Shown: positions 7,663 through 17,187, numbered from the stretch's first letter. The stretch is 36,457 bases of DNA from Blautia sp. (GCA_023663685.1 JAMPHB010000012.1:1-36457); one strand, 5' to 3'. A program made the numbers and translations. Notes: generated by a model from the letters alone, not told the origin.

Positions 7663-9411
7663 ATGGAAGATAAAAATGTTTTGTTACACATTGAGGATTT
7701 AAGTGTGAAGTTCCGGGTGCGGGGCAGAATTCTGACCGCTATCCGGGGAATTTCACTGGATATCTATGAGAATGAATCAATCGCCATTGTGGGAGAGTCC
7801 GGCTCCGGCAAGTCCGTCTTTACCAAGACATTTGCAGGAATGCTTGACAGCAACGGCTATGTGAGCTCCGGCAAGCTTATATTTAACGACGCGGAGCTTT
7901 CCGATACAGTGGTTCGGCTGAATGACAGCGCGAGAAGGCTGATCGCAAAGACAAAGGAGAGGCTCGATGTGTATTCCCGGTATGAGTTTGGCGCGGGGAC
8001 ATATCAGAAGATACTTGACCTGAAGTCTGAGAGACGACAGAGAAGCTCCCTTACGGAGGAGGAGCGTCAGCGGCTGGAGGCGGAGCTTCTGGAGACAAAA
8101 GCCGCAAGGGTGGAGCTGTTTAACAAGAAGCAGACCTACGACCCCGGGAAGGAAAAGGAGCAGATCCGGCAGGCGGCTGCACGCTTAAAGGAGCTGGATG
8201 CGAAGATACGGACGCTCGAGAAGAATGAGGAGAAGCGTAAAAAGGAGCAGGCAAAGGCCTTAAAGGCGGACGCCGCCTATCAGCAGGACTACGGCAAGCG
8301 CATGTCGGCACTTGAGGCGGAATATGAAAAGGAGATTTCCCGGCAGATTTCCCTTGAGACGAGACAGCGCAATGAGGTGCTGGCGAAGGAGGTCTATCTG
8401 TCTGTGGGACGGTATGATATGTTCCACAGGGTGAAGCTGATCCACAGACTGGAAAAGGCGCTGGAATCTGCGATGAAGCTCGGCGTGGATCTGGACAATG
8501 AGGAGGAGCGCAATGCGGTGTTTGACAGCGTGGCGTTTCGGGTGCGGTATCTGGACGAGAAGCCGGACCGGCTGCATGGCGTCTGTGTGCTGAATCTTGC
8601 CAGCGTAAAGTACCAGAACGACTGGACGCAGATTCGTGGAAAGAAGATCGCTACTGTGTTTCAGGATCCTATGACCTCGCTGAATCCAATTATTACGATT
8701 GGCAAGCAGATCACATCGGTGATTATGAAACATCAGGAATGCAGCGAGGCGGAGGCCAGAAAGCGCGCCATCGAGCTGATGAAGAAGGTGGGGATTCCCA
8801 ATGCGGAGTCGCGCTATGACGATTATCCCTTCCAGTATTCCGGCGGTATGCGCCAGAGAATCGTCATTGCAATCGCTTTGTCCTGCCAGCCGAAGATTCT
8901 AATCTGCGATGAGCCGACCACGGCGCTGGACGTGACGATTCAGGCACAGATTTTAAAGCTGATCAAGGATCTGCAGAAGGAATTTAATTATACAATCGTG
9001 TTTATCACCCACGACCTTGGCGTGGTCGCCAATATCGCAGACCGGGTGGCGGTGCTCTATGCGGGGCAGATTATAGAGCTGGGTACGGTGGAGGAGGTCT
9101 TTTATGACCCGAGGCATCCCTATACATGGGCGCTTCTGTCCTCGCTGCCGCAGCTTGCCCAGAGAGAGACGAAGCTGTTCTCCATCACCGGCACGCCGCC
9201 GTCGCTGTACAACAATATCGTGGGCGATGCCTTTGCACCGCGTAACCCCTACTGTCTGAAGGTGGATACCTTAAAGGAGCCGCCGATGTTCCAGGTGACG
9301 GATACGCATTACGCGAAAACATGGCTTTTGGATCCCCGGGCGCCGAAGCTTGAGAAGCCGGAGATTATCCAGAATATCCATGAGAAACTGATCAATGCAT
9401 TTAACATATAG
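7663..9411 (+). CDS. Oligopeptide ABC transporter ATPase, AmiE/OppD type, with large coiled-coil insertion
   Basis: This 582-residue ATPase compares with about 340-360 for OppD/AmiE. Walker A GESGSGKS is at residues 44-51, the Q loop FQDP at 333-336, the signature YSGGMRQR at 392-399, Walker [13 protein letters not shown] at 412-423 and the switch His at 450, so it should hydrolyse ATP. Walker A to Q loop normally spans about 60 residues; here it is nearly 290. The extra stretch (about 85-310) is charged and helical, rich in Glu, Lys, Arg and Gln, and reads as long coiled coil. At the C-terminus the cysteine cluster common in OppD/OppF is reduced to a single NPYC. AGGTGGAGA precedes the start. 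The insert sits where the ATPase faces its partner and the permease, so it could dock another protein. Confidence 0.93.
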   Translation: MEDKNVLLHIEDLSVKFRVRGRILTAIRGISLDIYENESIAIVGESGSGKSVFTKTFAGMLDSNGYVSSGKLIFNDAELSDTVVRLNDSARRLIAKTKERLDVYSRYEFGAGTYQKILDLKSERRQRSSLTEEERQRLEAELLETKAARVELFNKKQTYDPGKEKEQIRQAAARLKELDAKIRTLEKNEEKRKKEQAKALKADAAYQQDYGKRMSALEAEYEKEISRQISLETRQRNEVLAKEVYLSVGRYDMFHRVKLIHRLEKALESAMKLGVDLDNEEERNAVFDSVAFRVRYLDEKPDRLHGVCVLNLASVKYQNDWTQIRGKKIATVFQDPMTSLNPIITIGKQITSVIMKHQECSEAEARKRAIELMKKVGIPNAESRYDDYPFQYSGGMRQRIVIAIALSCQPKILICDEPTTALDVTIQAQILKLIKDLQKEFNYTIVFITHDLGVVANIADRVAVLYAGQIIELGTVEEVFYDPRHPYTWALLSSLPQLAQRETKLFSITGTPPSLYNNIVGDAFAPRNPYCLKVDTLKEPPMFQVTDTHYAKTWLLDPRAPKLEKPEIIQNIHEKLINAFNI

Positions 9412-9422
9412 GAGTTTTGAAC

Positions 9423-10748
9423 GTGTCAGAGCAAAATCGGGAAAAAGAAAAAAGGGTTCGCGTGGCGCATCTGCCGGAAAAGGGACCCGTCGATGAAAAC
9501 GGCAGGGAGATTCTGCTGTCGTTAAAGAATATAGATATTACCTTTGGCAAGGGTGAGGATGCGGTGCGCGCCGTGCAGAATGCCTCCTTTGATATTTACC
9601 GGGGGGAGACATTCTCGCTGGTGGGTGAGTCGGGCTCCGGCAAGACGACCATCGGCCGGGCGGTGATCCGTGTCAATCCGCTGGCGGCCGGGGAGATTCT
9701 GTACAAGGGAGTGCCGATCTCGGGAAAAATCCCCAAAAGTCTTGACCGGGAGGTTATCCGCAATATCCAGATGGTATTTCAGGATCCGGCGGCGTCTCTG
9801 AACGAGCGCGCCACGGTGGATTATATCGTGTCCGAGGGTCTGTACAATTTCCACCTCTTCAAGGACGAGGCGGATCGTGTGAGCAAGGTGGAGAACATGA
9901 TCAACGAGGTCGGGCTTCTGCCGGAGCATCTGACCCGCTATCCCCACGAGTTTTCGGGAGGCCAGAGACAGCGTATCGGGATTGCGCGGGCGATGGTCAT
10001 GGAGCCGGAGCTGGTAGTGGCGGACGAGCCGATCTCTGCGCTGGATGTGTCCATCCGCGCACAGGTGCTCAATCTTTTGAAAAAGTTTCAGAAAGAGAAG
10101 AATGTCACCTATCTGTTTATTGCCCACGATCTGTCGGTGGTGCGTTTTATCTCAGACAGAATCGGCGTAATCTACAAGGGAAAAATCGTGGAGGTGGCGG
10201 CAGCGGAGGAGCTGTTCGATTATCCGCTGCACCCCTACACCCGCTCCCTGATCTCCGCGATTCCGATTCCGGATCCGAGGCTGGAGAAAAATAAGGTGCT
10301 CTACACCTATGATCCCGCGATGCACGACTATTCGGAGGACAAACCGGAATTTGTGTGCATAGGCAGCGATCACTGGGTGTACGGAAATAAGAAGGAAATC
10401 AGCGAATACAAGGCGATTCGTGAGAAAAACGTGCCGATTAAGTCTATCACAATCATGGATCAGGAGAGCACGTCTGCCGAGGAAATCAAAAGGAAGCAGG
10501 ACGAGGCCATCGACGCGATTATATCCGATGAGTTTTTAAATGCTCCGGTACACGATACCGGAAATATATGGCTGGGCGTGCTGTCTTTCTTCCTGCCGGT
10601 GATTGGCATTATTGCGGCGCTGGTATTTAAGAAGCACAATTATATCCGCAACTACAAAGCGTGCAAAAAGGGCGCGGTGGTCGGCTTTATTGTGCTGGGC
10701 GTTTTAATTCTTCTTTTGCTTCTTGCAATCGTTCTTGCGGTGATCTGA
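9423..10748 (+). CDS. Oligopeptide ABC transporter ATPase, AmiF/OppF type, with C-terminal membrane hairpin
   Basis: This partner ATPase is 441 residues (usual about 310-330). Walker [10 protein letters not shown] loop FQDPAASL, signature FSGGQRQR, Walker [14 protein letters not shown] and the switch His in FIAHDLS are intact. After the normal OppF end (about residue 325) comes a hydrophilic linker, then two strongly hydrophobic segments (about 382-403 and 417-441) joined by a basic turn [14 protein letters not shown]. The ATPase is thus predicted to be membrane-anchored in its own right. GTG at 9423 is preferred because GGAG lies eight bases upstream; a TTG at 9417 would be only two bases from that site. 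Confidence 0.92.
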   Translation: MSEQNREKEKRVRVAHLPEKGPVDENGREILLSLKNIDITFGKGEDAVRAVQNASFDIYRGETFSLVGESGSGKTTIGRAVIRVNPLAAGEILYKGVPISGKIPKSLDREVIRNIQMVFQDPAASLNERATVDYIVSEGLYNFHLFKDEADRVSKVENMINEVGLLPEHLTRYPHEFSGGQRQRIGIARAMVMEPELVVADEPISALDVSIRAQVLNLLKKFQKEKNVTYLFIAHDLSVVRFISDRIGVIYKGKIVEVAAAEELFDYPLHPYTRSLISAIPIPDPRLEKNKVLYTYDPAMHDYSEDKPEFVCIGSDHWVYGNKKEISEYKAIREKNVPIKSITIMDQESTSAEEIKRKQDEAIDAIISDEFLNAPVHDTGNIWLGVLSFFLPVIGIIAALVFKKHNYIRNYKACKKGAVVGFIVLGVLILLLLLAIVLAVI

Positions 10749-10754
10749 CGGGAT

Positions 10755-12017
10755 ATGGCGGCAAAGAAGCGGAACTCTCCACATGTGGATAAGGTCACAA
10801 GGGTGGAGCTTAAGGATGATAAATACAACAAATACCGTCTGGCGGCGGTGATCCTCCTTCTGGCGGTCGGCGCTTTTGCCCTTGCCAGTGCATTTACGCA
10901 GTTTTTGAACGGGAGCAGCGGCTGGACGGAGATTGAGGCGAATGCTGCCGCAGAGATAAACTGTGCCGGGGACTTTGTGTTTCTCTATGAGCTGGGGGCG
11001 GGCGGGCAGACGCCCTCCGCGGAGAGCAAGGCCGTGCGGGCGGTTTATACGGACGCCTGTGTAAAGCTGTATCAGCTTTTTAACGTGTATCAGGAATTTG
11101 AGGGCGTACACAACCTCTGCTATATCAATGCACACCCGGGGGAGGAAATTGTGGTGGATCCGGTGCTGTACGACGCTTTTTCCCTGGCAGAGGCCTGCGG
11201 GGAGAGGCGGATCTATCTGGCGCCTGTCTATGAGGTCTGCGACAATATTTTTTATTGCGGGGATGATTCGGAAACGGCAGTGTTTGACCCGGAGCAGAAT
11301 GAGGAGCTGGCGGAATTCTGCGGGCAGACGGCGGAGTTTGCCTCGGACGGGGAGAGCATAGAAATCGAGCTGCTGGGAGATAACACGATAAGGCTTTCGA
11401 TTGCGCCGGAGTATAAAAGCTGGCTGGATGCGGAGTCTGTGACCCAGTATGTGGATTTTTACTGGATGAAAAATGCGTTTATCGCGGACGCTCTCGCGGA
11501 GGAGCTGGCCGCGCAGGGGTATACCCGGGGCGTGATTTCCAGCCATGACGGCTTTGTGCGCAATCTGGATACCAGAGACGTGACCTATGCCTTTAATCTG
11601 TACGACCGCTTTGGCGATACCGTCTACGATGCGGGCACGATGGAGTATGCCGGGGCGTTAAGTCTGGTCAGCCTGCGGAACTATCCGCTGAACCAAATTG
11701 ACCGCATGTATTATTATGAGTTTGCGGACGGCACGCTGCGCACGGCCTACCGGGATATTGCGGACGGGAGCGAGAAGTGTGCGAGAAACAATCTGGTGAC
11801 GTATTCCCGCGGTATGGGGTGCGGGGAGCTGCTTATGCATACGGCTCCGGTGTTTGTCGCGGACGAGTGGGACGGGGAGGCGCCCGGGAGGCTTTTGCAA
11901 AGTGGTATCCACTGTATCTACGGTGGGGAAATGACCTTGTATTACAATGACAGTGACATAAGCATCACCGGCCTGTACGATAAAGGGGATGTGAGTTACC
12001 GGGCGGTTCTGCAGTGA
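10755..12017 (+). CDS. Membrane-anchored ApbE-like protein, probably catalytically dead
   Basis: This 420-residue protein is encoded six bases after the ATPase gene. A basic N-terminus precedes one membrane helix (residues 28-50), and the remainder is predicted outside. Residues 104-143 (LYQLFNVYQEFEGVHNLCYI and on) match the pattern of clostridial ApbE flavin transferases (YxxYxxxxGxxNxxxIN, then VxVDxxxxD). Residues 231-271 line up with the DxGAIAKGYA...GGN region, but KGYA has become KNAF and GGN has become HDG. The HxxDPxTG loop appears as AYRDIADGS, without its His and Pro. Real ApbE moves FMN from FAD to exported proteins; this one likely lacks that activity and may bind flavin or a partner. 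It appears to be a sixth member of the transporter operon. Function unknown. Confidence 0.62.
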   Translation: MAAKKRNSPHVDKVTRVELKDDKYNKYRLAAVILLLAVGAFALASAFTQFLNGSSGWTEIEANAAAEINCAGDFVFLYELGAGGQTPSAESKAVRAVYTDACVKLYQLFNVYQEFEGVHNLCYINAHPGEEIVVDPVLYDAFSLAEACGERRIYLAPVYEVCDNIFYCGDDSETAVFDPEQNEELAEFCGQTAEFASDGESIEIELLGDNTIRLSIAPEYKSWLDAESVTQYVDFYWMKNAFIADALAEELAAQGYTRGVISSHDGFVRNLDTRDVTYAFNLYDRFGDTVYDAGTMEYAGALSLVSLRNYPLNQIDRMYYYEFADGTLRTAYRDIADGSEKCARNNLVTYSRGMGCGELLMHTAPVFVADEWDGEAPGRLLQSGIHCIYGGEMTLYYNDSDISITGLYDKGDVSYRAVLQ

Positions 12018-12022
12018 GAGGG

Positions 12023-12322
12023 CTATTCATATAAAGGTTTTCTCTCATGGCTCCACCGCTCGGGGTGGGACTCGTATTCCCCGTTGATCCAGTCTACGAC
12101 TTCCTGCTTCCCTTCATTGGAGAAGGGGGCTGTGAAGTCTGTTTTTTTCTCATCGGGAGTCATATCAAAGATGAAGGGTCCCGGCCAGACCCATGCGTGG
12201 AAAATGGCCTCCTTATCCTCGGGCGCTTCGCGCCGGATCAGAAAGCGCATTCCATTGATCCAGCCGGTGAACTGGGTTTTTTTATAATAATTCAGGTTCA
12301 GTGCGTCGTCGTATGTCAGCAT
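12023..12322 (-). CDS. Small protein of unknown function
   Basis: This gene of 99 residues starts at 12322, six bases after GGAGG, and a good promoter lies upstream (12376-12404). The protein is acidic, soluble and rich in Trp (TGWINGMRFLIRRE, FHAWVWPGPF, DWINGEYESHPERW). It has no signal peptide or membrane segment. It is convergent with the ApbE-like gene, with only five bases between stop codons and no terminator visible. I do not recognise the family. Confidence 0.75.
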   Translation of the reverse strand: MLTYDDALNLNYYKKTQFTGWINGMRFLIRREAPEDKEAIFHAWVWPGPFIFDMTPDEKKTDFTAPFSNEGKQEVVDWINGEYESHPERWSHERKPLYE

Positions 12323-12375
12323 TTGCTCCTCCTGCCGGGCTTGGGTTTCCATGAAAAAGTTGATTTTCTGCAGAT

Positions 12376-12404
12376 ATATTAGCACGTCCGCCCACGGAAA
12401 TCAA
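12376..12404 (-). promoter_or_regulatory. Promoter of the 99-residue protein gene
   Basis: On the minus strand TTGATT (12404-12399), a 17-bp spacer ending TGC, and TAATAT (12381-12376) give an extended -10 promoter about 50 bases before the start codon. Confidence 0.7.
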
Positions 12405-12497
12405 CCTTGGACATTTGAGAATGGCTGGCGGTGCAAAAGATTCCAAAGCTGTCTTTGTGAAGGAAAATTGGATTTCCGTATGTATGTTATTTTTATG

Positions 12498-12526
12498 TGG
12501 ATATTTATGGATAATTCATATATAAT
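12498..12526 (+). promoter_or_regulatory. Possible promoter of the reductase operon
   Basis: TATAAT at 12521-12526 has only a poor -35 (TGGATA, 12498-12503) at 17 bp, in an AT-rich patch 50 bases before the reductase start. An activator may be needed if this is the promoter. Confidence 0.4.
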
Positions 12527-12576
12527 AGGACTATGGCGTGTTCTGACGGCAATATGGGTAGGGAGGCAGAAGGGCG

Positions 12577-14112
12577 ATGGATTATTTACAGGAATTTTTG
12601 CCGGATCTTGCGGAATTTCGGGATAAGACGATGCGGTTTCATGGCGGAGAGCTGAAAGTGCCGGAGTACAAGGGCTTTTCCGGCGGCTTCGGCAGCTATG
12701 CACAACGGGGCGCAAAAAAGCACATGCTGAGGCTTCGAATGGCCGGGGGCAGGCTTACGAAGGAGCGGCTTAAGTTTATCGCGGATGCGGTGGAGAAGTA
12801 TGGGATTGACAGGATTAAGCTGACCACCTGCCAGTCCGTGCAGCTCCATGACTTAGAGGCGGAAGATCTCTGCGACCTGATGGAGGCCGCATGGAACGCG
12901 GGTATGATATCCAGGGGAGGCGGAGGAGATTTTCCGCGAAACGTCATGGCCTCTCCCCTTTCCGGCGTGGAGGCGGAGGAGTATTTTGACGTAATGCCCT
13001 ATGCGGAGGCGATGGGGGAGTACCTCATGCAGTTTATACGGGCGGTGAAGTTTCCGAGAAAGTTAAAGGTCTGCTTTTCCAGTTCTCCGAAAAACGAGAC
13101 CCATGCTACCTTCCGGGATCTGGGCTTTGTGGCCAACCCGGACAAGACATTTGACGTGTATGCGGCGGGAGGTCTGGGGAACCGTCCGGCCCTCGGCGCA
13201 AAGGTGGCGGAGCATGTGCCGGGGGAGAAGATCCTCTACTACGCAAAGGCTATGGTGGATACCTTTGTAACCTACGGCAATTATGAGAACCGGGGGCGGG
13301 CGAGAACCCGGTTTATGCAGGAGACGCTTGGGACGGAGGGCTTTGTGCAGGCCTATCAGGAAAAGCTTGCAAGGGTGCTTGCCGAAGAAAAGCTGGATAT
13401 TACCGTGGAGCCTGTGGTTGTTGAGAAGGCGGCCACAAAGGACGTGCTTATGGATCGCCGCATTGTGCCCCAGAAGCAGGCGGGGCTTTACGCAGTGTTT
13501 TACCAGCCCATCGGGGGCTTTCTGCCGCCCGAAAAGGCGAAGGAGCTCTGCGAAGCCATTGCAGATATGGAGCAGGTGGAGCTCCGCCTGACCCCGGAAG
13601 AGGGAGTGTATATCATCAACTGTACCGCAGAGGAGGCTAAAAAGCTTCTGACGCTGACTAAGGACGGTGCGCGCAGTCTGTTTGAGACTTCCGTGGCCTG
13701 CGTGGGAAGCACAATCTGCCAGGTGGGCGTGGGAGATTCCAGCGGTATGCTGAAAACGCTGGTGGAGGAGATTCGTAAGGAGAATTTTGCGGACGGCGTA
13801 TTGCCGCAGATCCATATCAGCGGCTGTCCTTCTTCCTGCTCGGCTCACCAGACTGGAGAGATTGGCTTCCGTGGGGCGGTAAAGCAGTCGCCGCAGGGGC
13901 CAAAGCCCGCATTTGCAGTCAGCGTGGGCGGTTGTCCCCTGCAGGGGCAGGAGGTCATCGCTGAGACGGGGGCTGCCATCGCGGCGGAGGATATGCCGGG
14001 ATTTTTGATTGAACTGGGGCATAAAATCGAGCAGGAAAAGACCGTTTATGCCGAATGGATAAAGAGAAACAAGGAACAGATGCAGGAGCTGGTAGAGAAA
14101 TATACGAGGTAG
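12577..14112 (+). CDS. Siroheme-dependent sulfite/nitrite reductase
   Basis: This 511-residue protein has two ferredoxin-like halves and a siroheme/[4Fe-4S] site. The cluster cysteines fit C375-x5-C381 and C417-x3-C421 (ACVGSTICQVG and ISGCPSSCSAH). The siroheme-binding Arg-rich segment is near residues 51-60 (LRLRMAGGRL) and TTCQSVQLHD follows the usual TTRQ.IQLH pattern. Such enzymes reduce sulfite to sulfide or nitrite to ammonia with six electrons from ferredoxin. Residues that would separate the two substrates cannot be judged by eye. Siroheme synthesis and sulfate activation genes are not nearby. It leads a run of four same-strand genes ending at 15997. Confidence 0.88.
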   Translation: MDYLQEFLPDLAEFRDKTMRFHGGELKVPEYKGFSGGFGSYAQRGAKKHMLRLRMAGGRLTKERLKFIADAVEKYGIDRIKLTTCQSVQLHDLEAEDLCDLMEAAWNAGMISRGGGGDFPRNVMASPLSGVEAEEYFDVMPYAEAMGEYLMQFIRAVKFPRKLKVCFSSSPKNETHATFRDLGFVANPDKTFDVYAAGGLGNRPALGAKVAEHVPGEKILYYAKAMVDTFVTYGNYENRGRARTRFMQETLGTEGFVQAYQEKLARVLAEEKLDITVEPVVVEKAATKDVLMDRRIVPQKQAGLYAVFYQPIGGFLPPEKAKELCEAIADMEQVELRLTPEEGVYIINCTAEEAKKLLTLTKDGARSLFETSVACVGSTICQVGVGDSSGMLKTLVEEIRKENFADGVLPQIHISGCPSSCSAHQTGEIGFRGAVKQSPQGPKPAFAVSVGGCPLQGQEVIAETGAAIAAEDMPGFLIELGHKIEQEKTVYAEWIKRNKEQMQELVEKYTR

Positions 14113-14119
14113 ACAGGTT

Positions 14120-14872
14120 ATGGGAAAAGATGAGATGCGGGTAGTCCGGGAGGCACTTTTGGCGACGGATTGTGACAGGGGAAAGCTGAAGCTGTGGCAG
14201 AAGAAATATGATCATTTTATCAAACAGTTTCCGCAGGTGAAAGAGCAGTACCAGCGGGCGAGAACCTCCACGCTCAGGGTGGAGGAGCTGGCGCAGCGCA
14301 TGGATAAGCTGCTTGTGCAGGAGGGCGAGATAGATAAAGAGGGGCAAAAAGCTTTTACAGAGGCCTTAAAGGAACTAAAACGGCTGCAGGGAGGCTTTGC
14401 CAACGAGTTTATCATCAGCAGGGAGGATAAGGAATTCCACTCCACCTACGAGAGTATCCTGAAGCTGGGGACAAAGGCTCTGGAGGAGCCCGAGCAGCGT
14501 CTGATTCTGCAGAGCGAGGTTGAAAATCTCCTCTCGCTCCTTAAGGAGAATCTGCTCAAGGATAAGCCGGAGATGGCGCCTTTGTGCTTTTTCTATCAGT
14601 CCCACACCGATAAGGAGCTGGTGGATCTGCCTCCGGCGGAGAGACTTGCGCGTATTGCGCAGGTATATAAGGAGGAATTTTACGCGCCCATCGAGGAGCT
14701 TCTTCTGATTGCGATTCCGCTGGCAGACAGCCGGATGGACGCACTTCTCATGCGCAATGACAGAAAAAGCCGCAATGAGTCGGAGCTTCTGGGGATACTC
14801 TGGAACCGTCCCGGAGAGCAGAGACCGGCGGTGGAGCGGGCCGAGTGGCTGATTGGGGAATTGTTGAGGTAG
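14120..14872 (+). CDS. Conserved-looking protein of unknown function
   Basis: This 250-residue, mostly alpha-helical soluble protein begins seven bases after the reductase stop. It is rich in Glu, Leu, Lys and Arg. Residues about 45-110 could be coiled coil (RVEELAQRMDKLLVQEGEID, TEALKELKRLQGGF). No signal peptide, membrane helix or cofactor motif is visible. I do not recognise it. Its position suggests co-expression with the reductase and the next two genes. Confidence 0.7.
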   Translation: MGKDEMRVVREALLATDCDRGKLKLWQKKYDHFIKQFPQVKEQYQRARTSTLRVEELAQRMDKLLVQEGEIDKEGQKAFTEALKELKRLQGGFANEFIISREDKEFHSTYESILKLGTKALEEPEQRLILQSEVENLLSLLKENLLKDKPEMAPLCFFYQSHTDKELVDLPPAERLARIAQVYKEEFYAPIEELLLIAIPLADSRMDALLMRNDRKSRNESELLGILWNRPGEQRPAVERAEWLIGELLR

Positions 14873-14877
14873 AAAGA

Positions 14878-15396
14878 ATGACAACATTGGGATTTATCGT
14901 ATGGTTTTTTATCATTATGGCAATCATAGTGATGGGGGCAAACCGGACGGGAAAGAAGGATAAGAGGCAGGGGCCGCAGAATATGCCGCCGCAGGGCAGA
15001 GCGCAGAGTATGCCGCCACAGAGCAGGCAGGGGCGCACCATGACGGATGCAGACCGGGCGAGACTGGAGGAGTTCCGCAGGAAAAAGGAAGGCCGGCAGA
15101 GCATCGTGGAGCGGGCGAAAGCGAATTCCCAGCGATATGCGAAAAAGGATGAGACGCTGGAGTCGATGGAGCGGGAACATGGACATTCTGAGCGTGTGTC
15201 TCCTGCCTTGGAGCATGGGCATTCCGGGCATGTGCCGCAGGAGCGCGGGGCGCAGCCGTTTATGCACGGGGAGGAGAGTTTTCTTGGCTCTGTCGAGGAT
15301 CTGATGATCAAGGGATATGATGGCAATTTAAGCTTTGAGAGGGATTTTATCGGAGAGGCGCAGGATTTTCTTATGTCCATGACGCTTCACGGATAG
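14878..15396 (+). CDS. Membrane-anchored protein of unknown function
   Basis: A single N-terminal membrane helix ([20 protein letters not shown]) precedes a hydrophilic, Gln/Arg/Gly/Met-rich linker and an acidic C-terminus; 172 residues. ATG at 14878 follows GAGGT at a good distance and the previous stop by five bases; a GTG at 14845 would overlap the previous gene and lacks a ribosome site. The linker carries repeated QGR/MPPQ and GHS motifs and is probably disordered. Function unknown. Confidence 0.7.
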   Translation: MTTLGFIVWFFIIMAIIVMGANRTGKKDKRQGPQNMPPQGRAQSMPPQSRQGRTMTDADRARLEEFRRKKEGRQSIVERAKANSQRYAKKDETLESMEREHGHSERVSPALEHGHSGHVPQERGAQPFMHGEESFLGSVEDLMIKGYDGNLSFERDFIGEAQDFLMSMTLHG

Positions 15397-15433
15397 AAGG
15401 GTCTACATAATTATGAAGAAGGAAGGACAGCAG

Positions 15434-15997
<564 letters not shown>

Positions 15998-16002
15998 GAG
16001 AT

Positions 16003-16039
16003 GAAAACAGTCCACAAACGGCGATGCCGCTTGTGGACT
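16003..16039 (+). repeat. 37-bp direct repeat, copy 1
   Basis: It begins GAAAACAGTCCAC and ends TTGTGGACT, and is identical over 37 bp to 17287-17323. It includes the full terminator hairpin that follows the DUF1653 gene. The two copies bracket the AT-rich island carrying the dUTPase-fold gene. Confidence 0.95.
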
Positions 16040-16047
16040 AAATTTTT
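16009..16047 (+). terminator. Terminator after the DUF1653 gene
   Basis: AGTCCACAA (16009-16017) pairs with TTGTGGACT (16031-16039), with CGGC-GAT-GCCG inside and TTTTT at 16043-16047. Confidence 0.85.
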
Positions 16048-16071
16048 AGTGCTTGTTAAAGTAATAGATAA

Positions 16072-16100
16072 TTGACATATACAAGATATAGTAGTAACAT
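16072..16100 (+). promoter_or_regulatory. Promoter of the dUTPase-fold gene
   Basis: TTGACA (16072-16077), a 17-bp spacer and TAACAT (16095-16100). It lies inside the island, so the gene carries its own promoter. The leader of about 95 nt is AT-rich, with no other feature recognised. Confidence 0.7.
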
Positions 16101-16202
16101 AACACTGAAAATACAAAAAAGCATGTAACTCAGTACGCTTTATTGTACATATGATGTGCTATTATAGAACATAGTAGATTATAAAGTATAAGGAGCGGGT
16201 AA

Positions 16203-17180
16203 ATGCAGGGGGAAAAAAGAATGGCAGAAACAATTACGGGAATCAAGATTAAAAATCTGGTTGAAGAGGGTAAAATAATTGAAAATGGATCCGTCAGTAA
16301 TTGTGGTGCATTAAAGTATGATTTCACGTTGAGTGATGAAATTTTAAAATCAGATTTTAGTACTCCTATAAAGTTTGACGAATTGTCTGTTGAAGAACGA
16401 AGAAAGGCATTGATACAACCGGGGGAGGTGGTTTATGTTTTGACGAAAGAGAAGGTTAATCTTCCTCCCAATATGTATATGAGCCTTAGTGCAAATAGGG
16501 GAATGTCGGAATATGGCGTTTTGACTTTAGGAGGATTTGCTGTTGATCCTGGATATTCGGGGCGTCTGATGTTTGGATTGTATAATTACTCAAGTACGCC
16601 ATTTACATTGATACCAAATTCTAAGTTAATTGGAGGAATTTTTTATAAGTTAGATGAAAACGAGGTTATAGAAACAGATTTCTTGGAGAGACCTAAGCCG
16701 ATTGATGAATTTCCAGCAAGGCTGGTAAGTATTATAAGTAAATATTCTCCAACTGGAATGAGTTCTTTGGATGAATCTATAAAAGCCATATCAAAGCAAA
16801 TGGAGGCACTAAAAGAGGAATTCAATAAAAATAAAGATGAGTTATTTAGCTTAAGACATTTAGTGCATGATACACAAGAACAGACTAACCGTACGAGTAG
16901 AACAGTGCAGGATTTGTCAAACAATGTTGCTGAGTTAACCAGCTCTGTGAAGGATTTGAAATTAGAAGTGTCGGATTTAAAAGATGGGCTTAAGGATGAA
17001 ATTAGATTGCGTCAGGATATGAGAGGAGATTTAGAAAAACAGGTAGAATTAGTCACAAAAAATGTAGATAGAAAACTAATATTTCTGAAAGGAGCTCTTT
17101 GGACTTTATCTGCTTTAGTAGGCGTGCTGGGAACTTTATTAACATGTTGGGCAAGTGGATGGCTGAAATTTGGTGGTTGA
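16203..17180 (+). CDS. dUTPase/dCTP-deaminase-fold protein with coiled coil and C-terminal membrane anchor
   Basis: This 325-residue protein is much more AT-rich than its neighbours. Residues 15-155 resemble the trimeric dUTPase/dCTP deaminase fold: IQPGEVVYVLTKEKVNLPP, LTLGGFAVDPGYSGRLMFG, LYNYSSTPFTLIPNSKL. The motif-3 Asp and aromatic (VDPGY) are kept, but the Glu that deaminases use (as in VLEFYN) is Gly here (MFGLYN), so deamination is unlikely; nucleotide binding or hydrolysis remains possible. Residues about 185-290 form a long coiled coil (EELFNKNKDEL to DLKLEVSDLKDGLKDE) and about 296-316 one membrane helix near the C-terminus. The domain would thus be held at the inner face of the membrane. 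The start at 16203 follows AAGGAG. A role in phage defence or nucleotide sensing is speculation, prompted by the island setting. Confidence 0.75.
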   Translation: MQGEKRMAETITGIKIKNLVEEGKIIENGSVSNCGALKYDFTLSDEILKSDFSTPIKFDELSVEERRKALIQPGEVVYVLTKEKVNLPPNMYMSLSANRGMSEYGVLTLGGFAVDPGYSGRLMFGLYNYSSTPFTLIPNSKLIGGIFYKLDENEVIETDFLERPKPIDEFPARLVSIISKYSPTGMSSLDESIKAISKQMEALKEEFNKNKDELFSLRHLVHDTQEQTNRTSRTVQDLSNNVAELTSSVKDLKLEVSDLKDGLKDEIRLRQDMRGDLEKQVELVTKNVDRKLIFLKGALWTLSALVGVLGTLLTCWASGWLKFGG

Positions 17181-17187
17181 TATTTTG

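Noticed and set aside
10704-11546. Antisense frame of 280 codons opposite the ApbE-like gene
   Set aside because: It spans the junction of two coding genes on the other strand, has no start signal and no recognisable domain.
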